Assembly: GCA_963383645.1 (NCBI GenBank)
Contig: OY726559.1
Coordinates: 114,180,777 to 114,244,776 of the forward strand
Direction: 5' to 3'
Length of the DNA: 64,000 bases
Source of the DNA: Muscardinus avellanarius
Lineage: Eukaryota > Chordata > Mammalia > Rodentia > Gliridae
Below are positions 10,801 to 21,448 of the stretch, in pieces (position 1 is the first letter of the stretch; each line of letters opens with the position of its first letter). The notes under the pieces are model-generated. The model was not told the origin of the DNA and did no database searches. It saw nothing but the letters and a program-made list of their open reading frames with translations. The translations under genes and the position numbers were made by a program.

Positions 10801-13699
10801 CCCTGGAGATCAGCCGTGTTCTTTGGGACCCCTCCCCCAAATTCCCATTAGGCAGACCTCATCGGTGGAGATCATGAGGGGTTCCCTCGCAAGCCCAGAC
10901 CCTGTCCCTTCGCCCCCATGCCCACAAATCAGAGGCTGGCCATCTTTGTAAGGGGGATTTCAGTCAATAAATGGTCCCGTACTCGGGAGGAACCCAACTG
11001 GGAGCGGGGAAGAGGCCTGCATCTCACTCACCATGTTCACACCCCCGGAGAAGTCGGGAGAACAGATGGAGTTTTGGATGGCCATGCCCACCATAGGCCC
11101 AGAGAAGGAGATGTCCCTGCGGGTCAGAGGTCAGAGGTCAGGGATCAGAGCTGCAGTGCCAGGGGTGTGTTTGGCCAGGGACGGCGACGTGGCGCCCCTC
11201 TGGCTAAGCCTGGGGGAGCACTTACGTCACCAGCTGGGCACTGTCATGGGGCAATCGAGGCAGTAAGTCGGTCCGGCGCCAGTGAAGAAAGTTTTCTAAC
11301 GTGACGGCTGGGTTGGGACTGATCTCCACCAGGTCGCGCTGGGTCCAGGCCTCCAGGCCCACTAGGACCACCCGAACGTTCAAGGGTTGGAAAAACTGAA
11401 AGAGAGCTCAAGTTCAGAAGACGGGGCGCCAGGTCGGGGGGCCAGGGGACTCCGGCAGCCCCACGCTCACCGAGTCCAGCAGGTAGACTGCCTCCCGCGT
11501 GCGGTTGAGCAGGATCTGGAAGTCGGGGTACCGCCTGACCTGGGGACCGAGAGGGAGCCATCACGGGAGGCAGGCGGGGCGCGCAGCGGCGGGAGGACCG
11601 CGGGCCCGCCGCTCACCTCCGAATGGTCAGCCACGACCACCAGCTCCACGACCTTGGTCTCCGTCACCACGTCCCGCTTGCTCTGTGCACAGAAGGAGGA
11701 AGGAGAGAAGGCCACCGGGCTCAGGCCCCAACCCAGGCCCCAAGCCGCATCCATTCCCACCCATGGTGGCCAGGCAGAATAAGCCGAGGGCCCATTCCAC
11801 CGATGAACCATGGAGAGCCAGGGAGGCCAGGGGCCTGCCCACGTGGACCAAGCCCGTTACAAACCTGGAGTACAACCCTGCATTTCCAGCTTTCAGCTCA
11901 GTGCTTTTTTTTTTTTTTTTTTTTTTTTTTTGCAGTATTGGGGATGGAACTCAGGGGCCTTCTACCTCCGAAATATACCCCCAGCTCTGTTTTTTATTCT
12001 TTTTTTTTTTGCCTTTTAATTTATTTTTTATTGGTGCAATGTATTCAAATGTATTCATACATCATAATGGTATAAAGAAAATACTTTTGTAGACATACAT
12101 GCACACATCGCCCAGTTAGCCCCTACCCGATCCCCACCCTGTTCCCTCCCCATCCCTCCTTCCCATGCTTGGCTTAGTGGTTGACATCTAGTGTTTTTTA
12201 TTCTTTATTTTGAGACAGGGTCATTCTGAGTTGCAAAGGGCCTCACTAAGTAGTAGCCGAGGCTGTCTACAAACCACGATCCTCCTATCTCAGCCTCCCC
12301 AATTTTTTTTTTCTTCTTGTGTGTGTGGTACTAGAGATTGAACCTGGGACATTCTACCTCCAAGCTGCACCTCCAACACTTTTACTTATTTATTTATTTA
12401 TTTATTTTTCTGTACTAGGGATGGAACTCAGGGGACTTTTATCTCTTACACCCCAAGCCCTATTTTTTATTCTCTATTTTGAAACAGGGTCTCACTGAGT
12501 TGCAAAGGGCCTCACTAAGTAGCTGAGGCTGTCTGCAAATGGTGATCCTCCTGTCTTAGCTCCCCAATGTTGGAATTATAAGTGTGTGCCACCACGCCCT
12601 TCTCCTTTTACTCTTTTTTAGTGTGTGTGCATGTGTGTGTGTTACATTGGGGGTTGAATCCAGGGGCATTATACCTTCAAGCTATACCCCAGCCCTATTC
12701 TTTATTCTTTATTATATATATATTTTTCAGTACTGGGAATTGAACCCAGGGGTATTCTACTTCTAAGCTACACTCCAGCCCTATTTTTTATTCTTTATTT
12801 TGAAACAAGGTCTCACTAAGTTGCAGAGGGCCTCGCTAAGTAGCTGAGGCTGGTCTTGAACCTGCGATCCTCCTGTCTCAGCCTCCCAAGTACTGTGATT
12901 ACAAGTGTGTGCCACCACACCCAGCTTCTTTATTTTTGAAATAGGGTCTCACACAGCCTCAGCTACTCAGTGGGGCTCTCCACAACCCTGTTTCAAAAAA
13001 AAGACTAAAAAATAGGGTTGGGGTGTAGCTTGGAGGTAGAATGCTCCAGGTTCAACCTCCAGTACATGCCAGTAATTCTAGTACTTAGGAGGCTGAGACA
13101 GGAAGACTGAAGGTCTGAGGCCAATATCAGCAACCTAGTGAGGCTCTCAGTAACTTAGCAAGAGCTTGTCTTAAAATAAAACAATAAAACAGGGCTAGGG
13201 GTTTCTTAGAGGTAGAATGCCCCTGGGTTTAGCCTCTAGTACCAAAAAAGAAAAAGGAAAAGAAAAAAGGGGGGATGCTGAGGATGTTGCTCCATGGCAG
13301 AGCATCCCTGGATTCAATTCCCAGCACAACAAAAACAGAAAAAGCAAATACACAAAACAAAATCATTGGCCGGGCGTGGTGGCGCACGCTTGTAATCCCA
13401 GCACTTGGGAGGCTGAGACGGGAGGATCACAGTTCGCGGACAGCCTCAGCTACTTAGTGAGGCCCTCTGCAACTCAGTGAAACCCTGCTTCAAAATAAAG
13501 AATAAAAAATTGGGCTGGGGGTGTAGCTCGGAGGTCAAATGCCTCTGGGCTCCATCCCCAAACCCGCAAAAAAAAAAAAAAATTCATTAATTGCTATACT
13601 ATCAAACACTTAACCATATGCCAGGCCTCCTCCTCCTCCTCCTCTTCTTCCTCCTCCCTCTCCTCTTTCTTCCCCTCCATGCTCAATAGCACTCTCTCT

Positions 13700-13733
<34 letters not shown>

Positions 13734-16700
13734 GGGTCTGGGGAGGATAGAACCCAGGGGCATTTGACCTCTGAGCTACACCCTCTGCTGTATTTTTTTT
13801 ATTCTTTATTTTGAAGCAGGGTCTCACTGAGTTGCAGAGGGCCTCACTAAGTAGCTGAGGCTGTCTGCGAACTGCGATCCTCCTGTCTCAGCCTCCCAAA
13901 TGTTGAGATTACAAGTGTGCACCACCAAGCCTGCTGCTTGGCTTGTGCGCGCTCCCCCCCCCCCCTCCTGGTGCTAGGAATTGTTCCCAGGGCAGGCATC
14001 CCTTTTTATTTTTCATCTTAAAACAGGGTCTTGCTAAGTGTTTCACTAAGTAGCTGAGGCTGGCCTCAAATCTGTGATCCTCCTGTCATGTCTCAGCCTT
14101 CCATGTACTGGGATTACAGGTGTGTTCCACTGAGCCCGGCCTGACAGTCCTCTTACCCGGCGGAGGTGGCCTGGTCCTAGGGGGGACGGTGGTGGAGCGT
14201 GAGTGGACGCAGGGGCGCGCTGACGCACGGCACAGGAGTACCCTGGCAGGAGGAGGTCTTGGAGACGGGTAACGATGGGAGGACCCTGGAGGTCTCCGGG
14301 CCCCGGCTCCAGGGCGTAACTCCTCTCTGGGGACAGTACCACCAAGCCCCTAAGGAAGAAAGAGAGAAGTCAGGAAACATTTCACCCGTGCCAGGTGCGT
14401 CCTCTCCAGGGTCGCAGACTCCACCCACTGTACCTGAGCCCCGAGCAGGTGCAGATGGAGACCCAGGAGCCTGCGTAGCCCAACACTCTTCCCTGATGGC
14501 AGCAGCTCTCCTGCAGTGAGAGACATCAGAGCTGGCACCCGGGGGCCTCGCTTGCTAGGACAGGTGTCGGGGGACCTCCACTTCCTCCAGGGCCGCCACG
14601 CTCCAGTCACCCTCCCCTGTCCTCCCCCCAGGCCAGAAACGGTCCAGGAGGGCCCGACCTACCAGTGAGTGTCCCTCACTGACCGCCCGAGTGCCATCTG
14701 GCTGGTACCACACCAGGGCCGGGCGGCCTGGGACCAGATCCCTGTGGGGAGAAGAAAAGGGAGGGCGGTGTAGCACTAGTGAGCAGCGGGGCTGGGAATG
14801 CCCGCAACTTCCCACCGCCCCAGGGGCAGCGGGGTGTGGGGTCCACCGCTGCCAGGGTATTGGGGTTAGGATCTGGTTTACAACGCACACTCAGCTGTGT
14901 GAGCTCAGGCCAGTTACGTAACCTCTCTGTGCCTGGGCTTTTTCCTAAGTTAAATGAGAACAGTAATACATAACAGACCCCTCTCCCCTTTAGGAGGTTG
15001 TTGGGAGGATTTCATGACAGAGCACTTAGACCCTGGGACAGTAAATGCTACATAATTGGTAAGCTGGGTGCTTATTTATTGATTTATTATTTTTTTGCAG
15101 TACTGGGGGTGGAACCCAGGGACGGTCTACCTCTGAGCTACACCCCCAGCCCTGTTTTTTATTCTTTATTTCGAAACAGGGTCTCACTGAGTTGCAAAGG
15201 GCCTCACTAAGTAGCAGAGGCTGTCTGCGAATCGCGATCCTCCTGTCTCAGCCTCCCGAATGCCGGGATTACAAGCGCGCGTCACTACGCTCAGCTCTGT
15301 ATGGTTATTATTGTTACTGTTATTATTATTTTATAGTACTAGGGATGGAGGCCAGGGACATTCTACCTCCAAACTACACCCCCGGCCCTATTTTATTTTA
15401 CTTTTATTTATTTATTTTTACTTTTATTTTATTTATTTTGTGGGATGAAACGAAACCCAGGGGCTTTCTACCTCTGGGCTATACTCCCAAACCTCTTTTA
15501 TATTTTATTTGAAAACAGGGTCTCACTAAGTTGCTGAGAGCCTCACTAAGTAGTTGAGGCTGGCTTCGAACCTGCACCATCATCCTGTCTCAGCCTCCCA
15601 AGTACTGGGATTACAGGCGTGCCCCACCACGCCCGGCTTTACTTTATTTTTATTTTGAAACAGGGTCTCACTAGGTTGGTGAGAGTCTTACTACTTGCTG
15701 AGACTGTCCTCGAACCTGCAGTCCTCCTGTCTCAGCCTCCCAAGTACTGGGATTACAGGCGTGCACCACCACACCTGGCTTATTCTTTAACTTTGAAACG
15801 GGGTCTCACTATGTTGCTGAGGGCCTTGCTAAATTGCTGAGGCTGGCCTCGAACCTGTGATCCTCCTGTTTCAGCTTCCCAAGTCCTGCTCCGGGCCGGT
15901 GTGATTATTTTTATTCCCAGCTCCCTACCTATTCTTAAGCAGCTCCAAGACATGACTCTCCCCGTCCAGGTCCAGCTTGATCCTCAGGGCTTCAGGCAGA
16001 CTGGTCTGTAGGCACAGAAGACAAGTCACCGCCCTGCCCCTGCCACACCTCCTACCTTTCTTTCCTAACCAGGAAACCTCAGGCCCTAGGGACAGCCAAG
16101 ATGATGAGGTCACTGGTGGGGGATCCCAAGGAAGGGGCCAGGAAGCCCTGCCTGGCCTGGGGCATTGTTCTGGGGGGCTGCATGGGGGGGGGGGTCAAGG
16201 AAGGTATCTAAGCCGCCCCTTCTCTGCTTCCTGCCCAAAGAGGAAGCATCCTGGAGGACCCAGCGCAGGACCCAGCCCTTCCTCTGACTCAGCTTTAGAA
16301 TGGGGGGGGGCACAAAGCCTTGACCCTTTCCCAGTCCCCCCAATGAGAAGACTGACATCGTGAAAAGCAAGTTTGGCTTCAGAAACTCCCCATGGAGAGG
16401 GATGCCCGGGTGGGGCCGAGGCTGAGATGTGTAAAGACACCAGGGAGGTTGGTGAGACCAGGTGCTGGGGACTGGCTGAGATGGACCTGGCTCCTTAGCC
16501 CTGCTTGGCTTTGGGGCACCTGCCCGAGCTGGGGTGCGGGGTGGGGAGCGCTGGCTACTCGCTGGGGGGCAGCAGCTCACCTGAAGCACCTCTGCTGGGC
16601 TAATCCCGGGCTTGTCCTGAAGGACCTCAGGCTCCGACAACCCACTCGGAGACTTCTCTGGTCTGGTCTGCTGCTCCCCGGTGCCACCTGCAGGGTCCCA

Positions 16701-17825
16701 GACACCCCAGAAAGCGCTGAGGACGCCCACACCCGGGCTGGGGACTGCTGTCCTCAGACCCACCCATTCCCAGCGCACCAAGACCCTTCTGTGCCAGAGG
16801 AGCTCCAGCACTGCATGCTGGGAGGAGGTCACCGGAGGAAGGGGGCTGCTCCCCAGTACCACTTTCTACCCACCCACCCGTCCACCAGTCCTCGAGAGAG
16901 TCCGGCTTGTCCGGCCTGTGGCCCCTCTGGCCAGTGGCAGGTTCCCCCAGGGGCCCTCCCCTGTCTCCGCCCGCCCCCTCCTCCCGCATCAGGAACCCCC
17001 GCCCTCCCTAGGCCTTGCCGAGCCTCGTGGCCCGGCGCCCACTCGCCCTCCCCTTCCCTCCTGGCAGATGCGGTGAACGCCCATTTCTGGGTGAGCAGTG
17101 CAAACACCCTCAGCTCCCTACACACCCCTCACGCCCAGTCGGGCACACCCGCTGCCCACAGCCTCCGCTTCCTCCCAGCACCCGCCCCCCACAATGGCCC
17201 TCTCTCCTCCGGACACTCCACCCCCGCCTGCCCTCTCGGCCCCCGGCCCAAGACAGCGGCGGGAAGTGAAAGTTCCTAGGAGGAGCCGCGTCCCAGCCCC
17301 TCTCCAGGCTCCTCCCGGCCCCGGCCGCCCGGCCGGGCTTCTGCCCCGGGGTGTCGGTGCCCGGGCGCCCAGGCTGGAGAGAATCGTCATCACTAAACCC
17401 GGAGCTGCGCCCACGGCATCCTGGCACGGGGTGCGCTGTCAGCTAGGCCCCGAGGGGCGCAGGCGTCAGTCCCGGCGAGGGGCGACCCTCTTTGCACGGC
17501 CCCCCGGGGCGCTGGGCAGCCCCCTCTGTGCCTGGCACCTGAGCCCGAGAAAGTGTCAGCGGGACGACGCGGGGCGCCTCCGGCCGGGCTCCAGCATCCC
17601 TCCTCCCTCTGCGCTCCATGCCCCGGTGCCGGGCCCGGGCAGGCCGCGCTGCTAGGGCTCCGGGCCGACCCCAGCGTCCCGCTGCGTCCCGCTTCCCGGC
17701 ACCTCTCCCCAGCGCACCCTCGACCCCCCGCTGGCTGCAGACTCACCTATATTTGGGAGCGGCCGGGAGGGCAGCGGGCTGCCCGCGCCCAGGAGCCCCA
17801 GGGCCCAGAGCAGCGCCAGCCGCAT
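2024..17825 (-). CDS. ADAM15: ADAM15 metalloprotease-disintegrin (23 coding exons)
   Basis: Membrane-anchored zinc protease and integrin ligand. Coding exons, 5' to 3': 17825-17747, 16687-16581, 16005-15929, 14741-14663, 14510-14434, 14349-14157, 11682-11617, 11539-11471, 11395-11226, 11116-11032, 9827-9679, 9601-9427, 9232-9140, 7634-7330, 7243-7048, 6812-6735, 5754-5682, 5569-5431, 3528-3459, 2984-2910, 2548-2477, 2271-2159, 2066-2024. All phases agree, giving 860 residues, close to the long human isoform. Domains: signal peptide ([16 protein letters not shown]); prodomain ending in the furin-type site RSKR (about 204-207); catalytic domain with [12 protein letters not shown] (349-360; zinc ligands and catalytic Glu intact); disintegrin domain with RGD (485-487); Cys-rich and EGF-like regions; one transmembrane helix (about 699-719); and a proline-rich tail with SH3-type motifs such as RPLPPDP and PTRPLPADP. 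The tail exons 3528-2477 correspond to exons alternatively spliced in human ADAM15, so isoforms are likely. Confidence 0.95.
3615..3822 (-). mobile_element. B1-dID-type SINE
   Basis: Poly-T, then the inverted ID-like part (GGGGATGAAACCCAGGGG), the A-rich linker and an inverted B1-like head ending in ACCATGCCCAGC. It lies in the ADAM15 intron between the transmembrane exon and the first tail exon. Confidence 0.85.
3827..4017. repeat. Compound triplet microsatellite (CCT)n(TTC)n
   Basis: About 190 bases of pure pyrimidine on the plus strand: CCT/CTC triplets to about 3880, then TTC triplets to about 4008, broken only by two G's (CTTCGTC) near 3930 and 3962. It sits between two SINEs in an ADAM15 intron, downstream of a SINE head rather than in its tail. 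Confidence 0.95.
4018..5160 (-). mobile_element. Cluster of about five SINEs, all inverted
   Basis: Back-to-back minus-strand B1-dID copies fill the rest of this ADAM15 intron: roughly 4018-4324 (with a second ID-type piece and an ATT-rich spacer), 4340-4648, 4649-4790, 4791-5023 and 5024-5158. Each repeats the order GGGGATGGAACCCAGGGG, CACCCCCAGCCCTATTTTT, GAAACAGGGTCTCACTGAG, GCCTCCCAAATGCTGGGAT. Some copies lack the ID-like half. Confidence 0.85.
5797..6605. mobile_element. SINE fragments in ADAM15 EGF-exon intron
   Basis: Minus-strand pieces at 5797-5992 (with a duplicated TAGTCTTTATTTATTT linker) and 5993-6122. These are followed by two plus-strand copies head to tail: a headed monomer at 6172-6287 that lacks the ID tail, and a full dimer at 6289-6605. 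Confidence 0.8.
6612..6680 (-). mobile_element. MIR fragment
   Basis: CAGGTCACACAGTGAGTAGG followed by GGTGGAACCCAGGTACATCTGTCC matches the antisense 3' half of an ancient MIR SINE. A further small MIR-like piece (GGGGAAACTGAGGCTG) lies near 6903-6918. Confidence 0.6.
7726..7897 (-). mobile_element. B1-dID-type SINE, 5'-truncated
   Basis: Inverted ID-like part, linker and B1 part ending at AATGCTGGGATT, so the extreme SINE head is missing. It adjoins an L1 fragment. Confidence 0.8.
7898..8787 (-). mobile_element. L1 fragment, interrupted by a SINE
   Basis: The plus strand reads like the familiar antisense of a mammalian L1 3' region, with ACTGAGTAGAATTCCGTTGT, TTGGCTATTGCGAATTGTGC, GATCATACGGTGGATC and CACTCCCACCAAAGGTGTAC. 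The element is therefore on the minus strand. A minus-strand SINE at 8306-8512 splits it. There is no intact reading frame and it cannot be active. Confidence 0.75.
8788..9136 (-). mobile_element. Two SINEs abutting the ADAM15 exon 13 donor
   Basis: A truncated inverted SINE (8788-8904) is followed by a full inverted SINE (about 8920-9134) whose head ends directly at the ADAM15 exon 13 splice donor. The second insertion is flanked by the direct repeat TCACCTGGCAGTTTT at 8905-8919 and 9136-9150. That repeat spans the last 11 exon bases plus GTGA of the donor. Confidence 0.85.
9940..10795. mobile_element. SINE cluster in ADAM15 intron 10
   Basis: Minus-strand copies or pieces lie at about 9943-10016, 10017-10214, 10215-10332 and 10345-10430. 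They are followed by a plus-strand copy at 10440-10665 and a minus-strand monomer at 10665-10795. A (TTTTA)n linker lies near 10338-10362. Confidence 0.8.
11904..14142. mobile_element. SINE-rich ADAM15 intron 6
   Basis: Mostly minus-strand SINEs (about 11904-12000, 12195-12300, 12315-12595, 12610-12925, 13705-13935, 13975-14142), with plus-strand copies at 12955-13060, 13065-13240 and 13365-13580. A 180-base A/T-rich then C-rich piece (12011-12190) resembles an L1 3' end. A short CTC/TTC repeat lies near 13627-13665. The last SINE head ends about 14 bases from the ADAM15 exon 6 donor. Confidence 0.75.
14868..15062 (+). mobile_element. MIR element
   Basis: GAGCTCAGGCCAGTTACGTAACCTCTCTGTGCCTG, AGGAGGTTGTTGGGAGGATT and GAGCACTTAGACCCTGGGAC follow the MIR consensus in order over nearly its whole length. 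This is an ancient mammalian SINE in ADAM15 intron 3. Confidence 0.85.
15070..15893 (-). mobile_element. Tandem inverted SINEs in ADAM15 intron 3
   Basis: About four minus-strand copies: 15070-15297, 15300-15640 (with two ID-like segments separated by TTTAT-rich spacer), 15640-15780 and 15780-15893. The last ends about 35 bases from the exon 3 donor at 15929. Confidence 0.8.
16688..17746 (-). other. ADAM15: ADAM15 intron 1, repeat-free
   Basis: This 1.06-kb intron has no SINE and is increasingly GC-rich towards the promoter, unlike the rest of the gene. CpG-rich sequence from about 17270 continues through exon 1, so the CpG island covers the intron's 5' end. No further exon is evident. Confidence 0.6.
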
Positions 17826-18130
17826 GGCAGCGGCGCCCCGCGGGCAGCAGGTGCGGTGGGCGCGCGCGGCAGCGGCGGCCGGGTGGGCTCTGGGCACCCA
17901 CCGCGCCGCTGGGCCTCCAGGCCCCGCCTCGGCCCCTCCCACCCGGCCGGGAGCCAGCCCCGCCCCGCCCCGGCCCCTCCCACCCGGCCGAGAGCCAGGC
18001 CCCGCCCCGCCCCGGCCCCTCCCACCCGGCCGGGAGCCAGCCCCGCCCCGCCGAGGCCCCTCCCACCCGGCCGGGAGCCAGGCCACGCCCCGCCGAGGCC
18101 ACGCCCCTCCCGGGTCCTAAAGGCGCCGCG
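17826..18130 (-). promoter_or_regulatory. ADAM15: ADAM15 CpG-island promoter with 41-bp minisatellite
   Basis: Upstream of the ADAM15 ATG lies a GC-rich promoter without a clear TATA box. From 17931 to about 18110 it contains four near-perfect copies of a 41-42 bp unit plus a partial fifth. Repeat anchors (GGCCCCTCCCACCCGGCC) start at 17931, 17972, 18014 and 18055. Units carry GC-box-like cores (CCGCCCCGCC, i.e. GGCGGGGCGG on the coding strand), the usual Sp1/KLF target. Sp1 binding is inferred. Confidence 0.75.
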
Positions 18131-18296
18131 TCCCGCCCACGGCCCGGCTCCGCCCGCGCCGCCGCCCGCTCGCAGCTGTGCGGAAACCCGGTCCGACCGG
18201 CCTGCGCGTCCCGCCTTCCCTTTCCTCCGCCCCGTCCGGACCCCCCAGGAGCATCGCGGCACCGAGTCCGTGCTGGGCCCTGAACGCAGGCCACCT

Positions 18297-18505
18297 TTCT
18301 TTTTAAATTTGGTGATACTGGGGATGGAACCCAGGGGCATTCTACCCCTGAGCTACACACCCCCAGCCCGCTTTTATACTCTTTATTTTGAAACAGGGTC
18401 TAAGCGCAGAGGGCCCCTAAGTATCTGAGGCCAGCTTGGCACCTGCGATCCTCCTGTCTCCGCCCCCGAGTACTGGGATGGCGAGTGCGCCCCGCGCCCC
18501 GCCGG
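18297..18505 (-). mobile_element. SINE between DCST1 3' end and ADAM15 promoter
   Basis: GATACTGGGGATGGAACCCA, then the CCCCAGCCC and GAAACAGGGTCT blocks, identify an inverted B1-dID copy. It fills much of the short gap between the two genes; the 18131-18296 remainder is GC-rich unique DNA. Confidence 0.8.
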
Positions 18506-18583
18506 AGCGGCCAGCTTTCCTGACTCCGGGTCCTCAAGTCCCCGGCGCCCCCGAGGTGCAGGCTGGAGGAACGTGGGCGACAT

Positions 18584-18589
18584 TTTATT
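18584..18589 (-). terminator. DCST1: DCST1 poly(A) signal
   Basis: TTTATT on the plus strand is AATAAA on the minus strand, only about 40 bases past the DCST1 stop codon. The 3' UTR is therefore very short. DCST1 ends roughly 0.7 kb upstream of the ADAM15 start on the same strand. Confidence 0.75.
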
Positions 18590-18629
18590 AGGTGGGAGGG
18601 GAGGTGGGCGGGGGCGAGCAGGACCCCCT

Positions 18630-19954
18630 TCACTCGGCGTAGGTGGCGTCGTCGTCGCTGTCGCTGTAGGCGGAGGAGGAGAGCTCCTCGCGGGGCGTGC
18701 ACGCCGGGCACCGCCGGCGCACGTCGTCCCAGCACGGCGGGCAGTACACGGCCTGGCACTGCGGCGTCGGGCACACGCGGGACTCGGCGGTCTCGGCGGC
18801 TTGGCACACCACGCAGCGCCGGCGCAGCCAGGGCCGCAGCGGCGGACAGCGGCGGTGCAGGGTGTCCGCCAGGTGGCGGCGCTGTCGGGAGGCGGGTGGG
18901 TTAGTTGGGGAGCCAGAGGGGAAGGGGCACCAGGGGGCACTGGACAGCTCCTGCTGCCTCAAGTCCTGGGCCTGGCGACGCCCGCACGCTGAAGGAGGCT
19001 GGGTGGTGCAAACACGACCCGTGCAGGGTAGGGGTGCTGTGAGCGTGGGTCCCCATTCCACAGTGGAGCTGGGGAGGTGCCGGGTTCTCTCCCTGGGCAT
19101 AGGTCAGCCGCAGCCAAAATTTGCAATTGTGAATCATCTTTTTTTTTTTTTTTTTCCCCCGGTACTGGGATGAACCCAGGGACATTCTACCTCCGAGCTA
19201 CACCCTCAGCCCTATTTTTTTTTTTTAATTCTTTACTTTGAAACAGGTCTCACTGAGTTGCAGAGGGCCTCACCAAGCAGCTGAGACTGTCTGCAAACCG
19301 TGATCCTCCAGTCTCAGCCTCCCCCATGCTGGGATTAAAAGCGTGCGCCACCACGTCCGGCTCCCAGCCATTTATTTGTTTGTTTGTTTGTTTCTTATTG
19401 GTACTGGGGATGGAACCCAAGGGCATTCTACCTCCGAGCTACATCCCCAGCCCTAATTTTGATTCTTTATTTTGAAACAGGGTCTCACTGACTTGCAAAG
19501 GGCCTCATTAAGTAGCTGAGGCTGGCCGCGAACCTGGATCCCCCTGCCTCAGCCTCCCCAATGCAGGGATTACAAGCGTGTGCCACCGCGCCCAGCTAGG
19601 GGCCCCTTCTTTCTGATAAACCCCCTTCTTGCTTTCCTTTACCAGACTCTCAAACCCGACCCCCTCTTCTACCTATGTCCCCATGGTCTACTTAGAATCT
19701 TGGGCTGGGCTAGATCCTGGGGTGCAGAGATACAGATGCCTGGGCCTCAATCATAAAATGTGAGACTCGCCGGGCGTGGTGGCGCACGCTTGTAATCCCC
19801 GCGCTTGGGAGGCGGAGACAGGAGGATGGCGCAGGTTCGAAGCCAGCCTCACTGGCTTAAGAGACCCTGTTTCCAAATATTAAAAAACTTTAAAATAGGT
19901 CTGGGAGTGTAGCCCGGAGGTAGAAGGGCTTCCAGGAACCTCAGTACCACCAAA

Positions 19955-19997
<43 letters not shown>

Positions 19998-21407
19998 GTG
20001 AGACTCCCTTTACTCCCCGAGGCCCGGGGCCCCTTCCTGGTGCATGTTGGGTGGCCTGAGGGGTGGCGCCCCCTTCCCCAGGGCACTGGGCCTGGGCTTA
20101 CCGGAGCCCTCTGCTGCCGGGCCCGCCTCAGGATGGCCGCCCTCCTCAGCTGGGTGAAGGCGGCCCTCTTTCTCAAGAGGTCGTTGTAGAGGAACAGGAT
20201 CCGCTTCTTCTCTCGCTAGGGTGCAGAGGGGGTTCACCGAGGGCAACAGCACGGAGAAGGGACCCGGGGTGAGTGGGAGGCTGGAGCAGAGGGCCCACCT
20301 TGGGGAAGCAGAAGGCAGCGATGACCCTCCGGAGCCGGTAGCCGAATGCCTGGGTGAGGCAGAGACACAGCAGCAGGCCGATGGGGCCCGTGGTCCTCCA
20401 GTAGGCCCTGGCATCCATGCTCCTGGGCTGGGGCAGGCAGGCTGGGGCAGGGCAGCGAGGGACAGGGCAGCCCGCGTTGGACCCTGGTGGTCCTGCTCCG
20501 CCCCCATCTGTCCCTAAAACCTAAACAGTTGCGCTGCCAACACCAAAGCCAGTGGGCTGTGCGCTTACTGTGATCCACTTGCAGCCTGGCAGAGTGTTGG
20601 ATGGTACTGCCTACAGGCAGGACTCCCTGTCCCCCAAGACTGCAGTCTACAGCCCTAAGCTCTCCCAGGGCGGACAGGCTGGGATCTCCCCGTCTCCAGC
20701 ACACCAGCCCCATCTCTCTGCCTCTAAACCCCCCAAATCTACCCCAGCTCCTTATATTGATTTATTTATTTCACGGTACTAGGGATGGAACCCAGCTCTA
20801 CCTCTGAGCTACACCCCAGCTCTATTTTTGATTCTTTACTTTGAAACAGGGTCTTACTGAGTTGCAAAGGGCCTCACTTAAGTAGCTGAGGCTGTCCTCA
20901 AACCGCAATTCTCCTGTCTCAGCCTCCTGAATGCTGGGATGACAAGCGTGCGCCACTGCGCCCGGTTATTATTATTATTTTTTTATTTTGTAACAGGGTC
21001 TCGCTCAGTTGCTGAGGCCTCAACCCTCATGGCCTCCAACACTCAATCCTCCTCTTCCAGCCTCCCAAGTACTGAGAAAATAGGTGAGCGCCACCCAGCT
21101 CTTTACCCTGGGATCTTTAGGCCCTTGGCCCCGGCCCTCAGCCCCTCTGATCCACACTCCAGCACGACTCACGCATGTTATTGGATTCCACCTGTGTGTC
21201 CGAGGAGGTGTTCAGGGCCCCGATGGTGTTCCGAAGCAGCCGAGCCAGCAGGGAGTCTCCCTCCACCCTGACCTCCAGCTTGTGACTGCCTGAGAGTGGG
21301 ATGGGTGGAGAGTGGGGAATGGGCTGGACCTGAGGGCGTGGGCAGGGTGGGCCAGAGGTGGGGGAGTCAAGGAGCCTTCCTAGGGCTTCGCCCAATCTTG
21401 TCTTTTG

Positions 21408-21448
<41 letters not shown>

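Noticed and set aside
17553..18428. 291-codon plus-strand frame over the ADAM15 promoter
   Set aside because: It encodes low-complexity Pro/Arg/Ala generated by the 41-bp GC-rich repeat and runs into a SINE. No splice or homology support.
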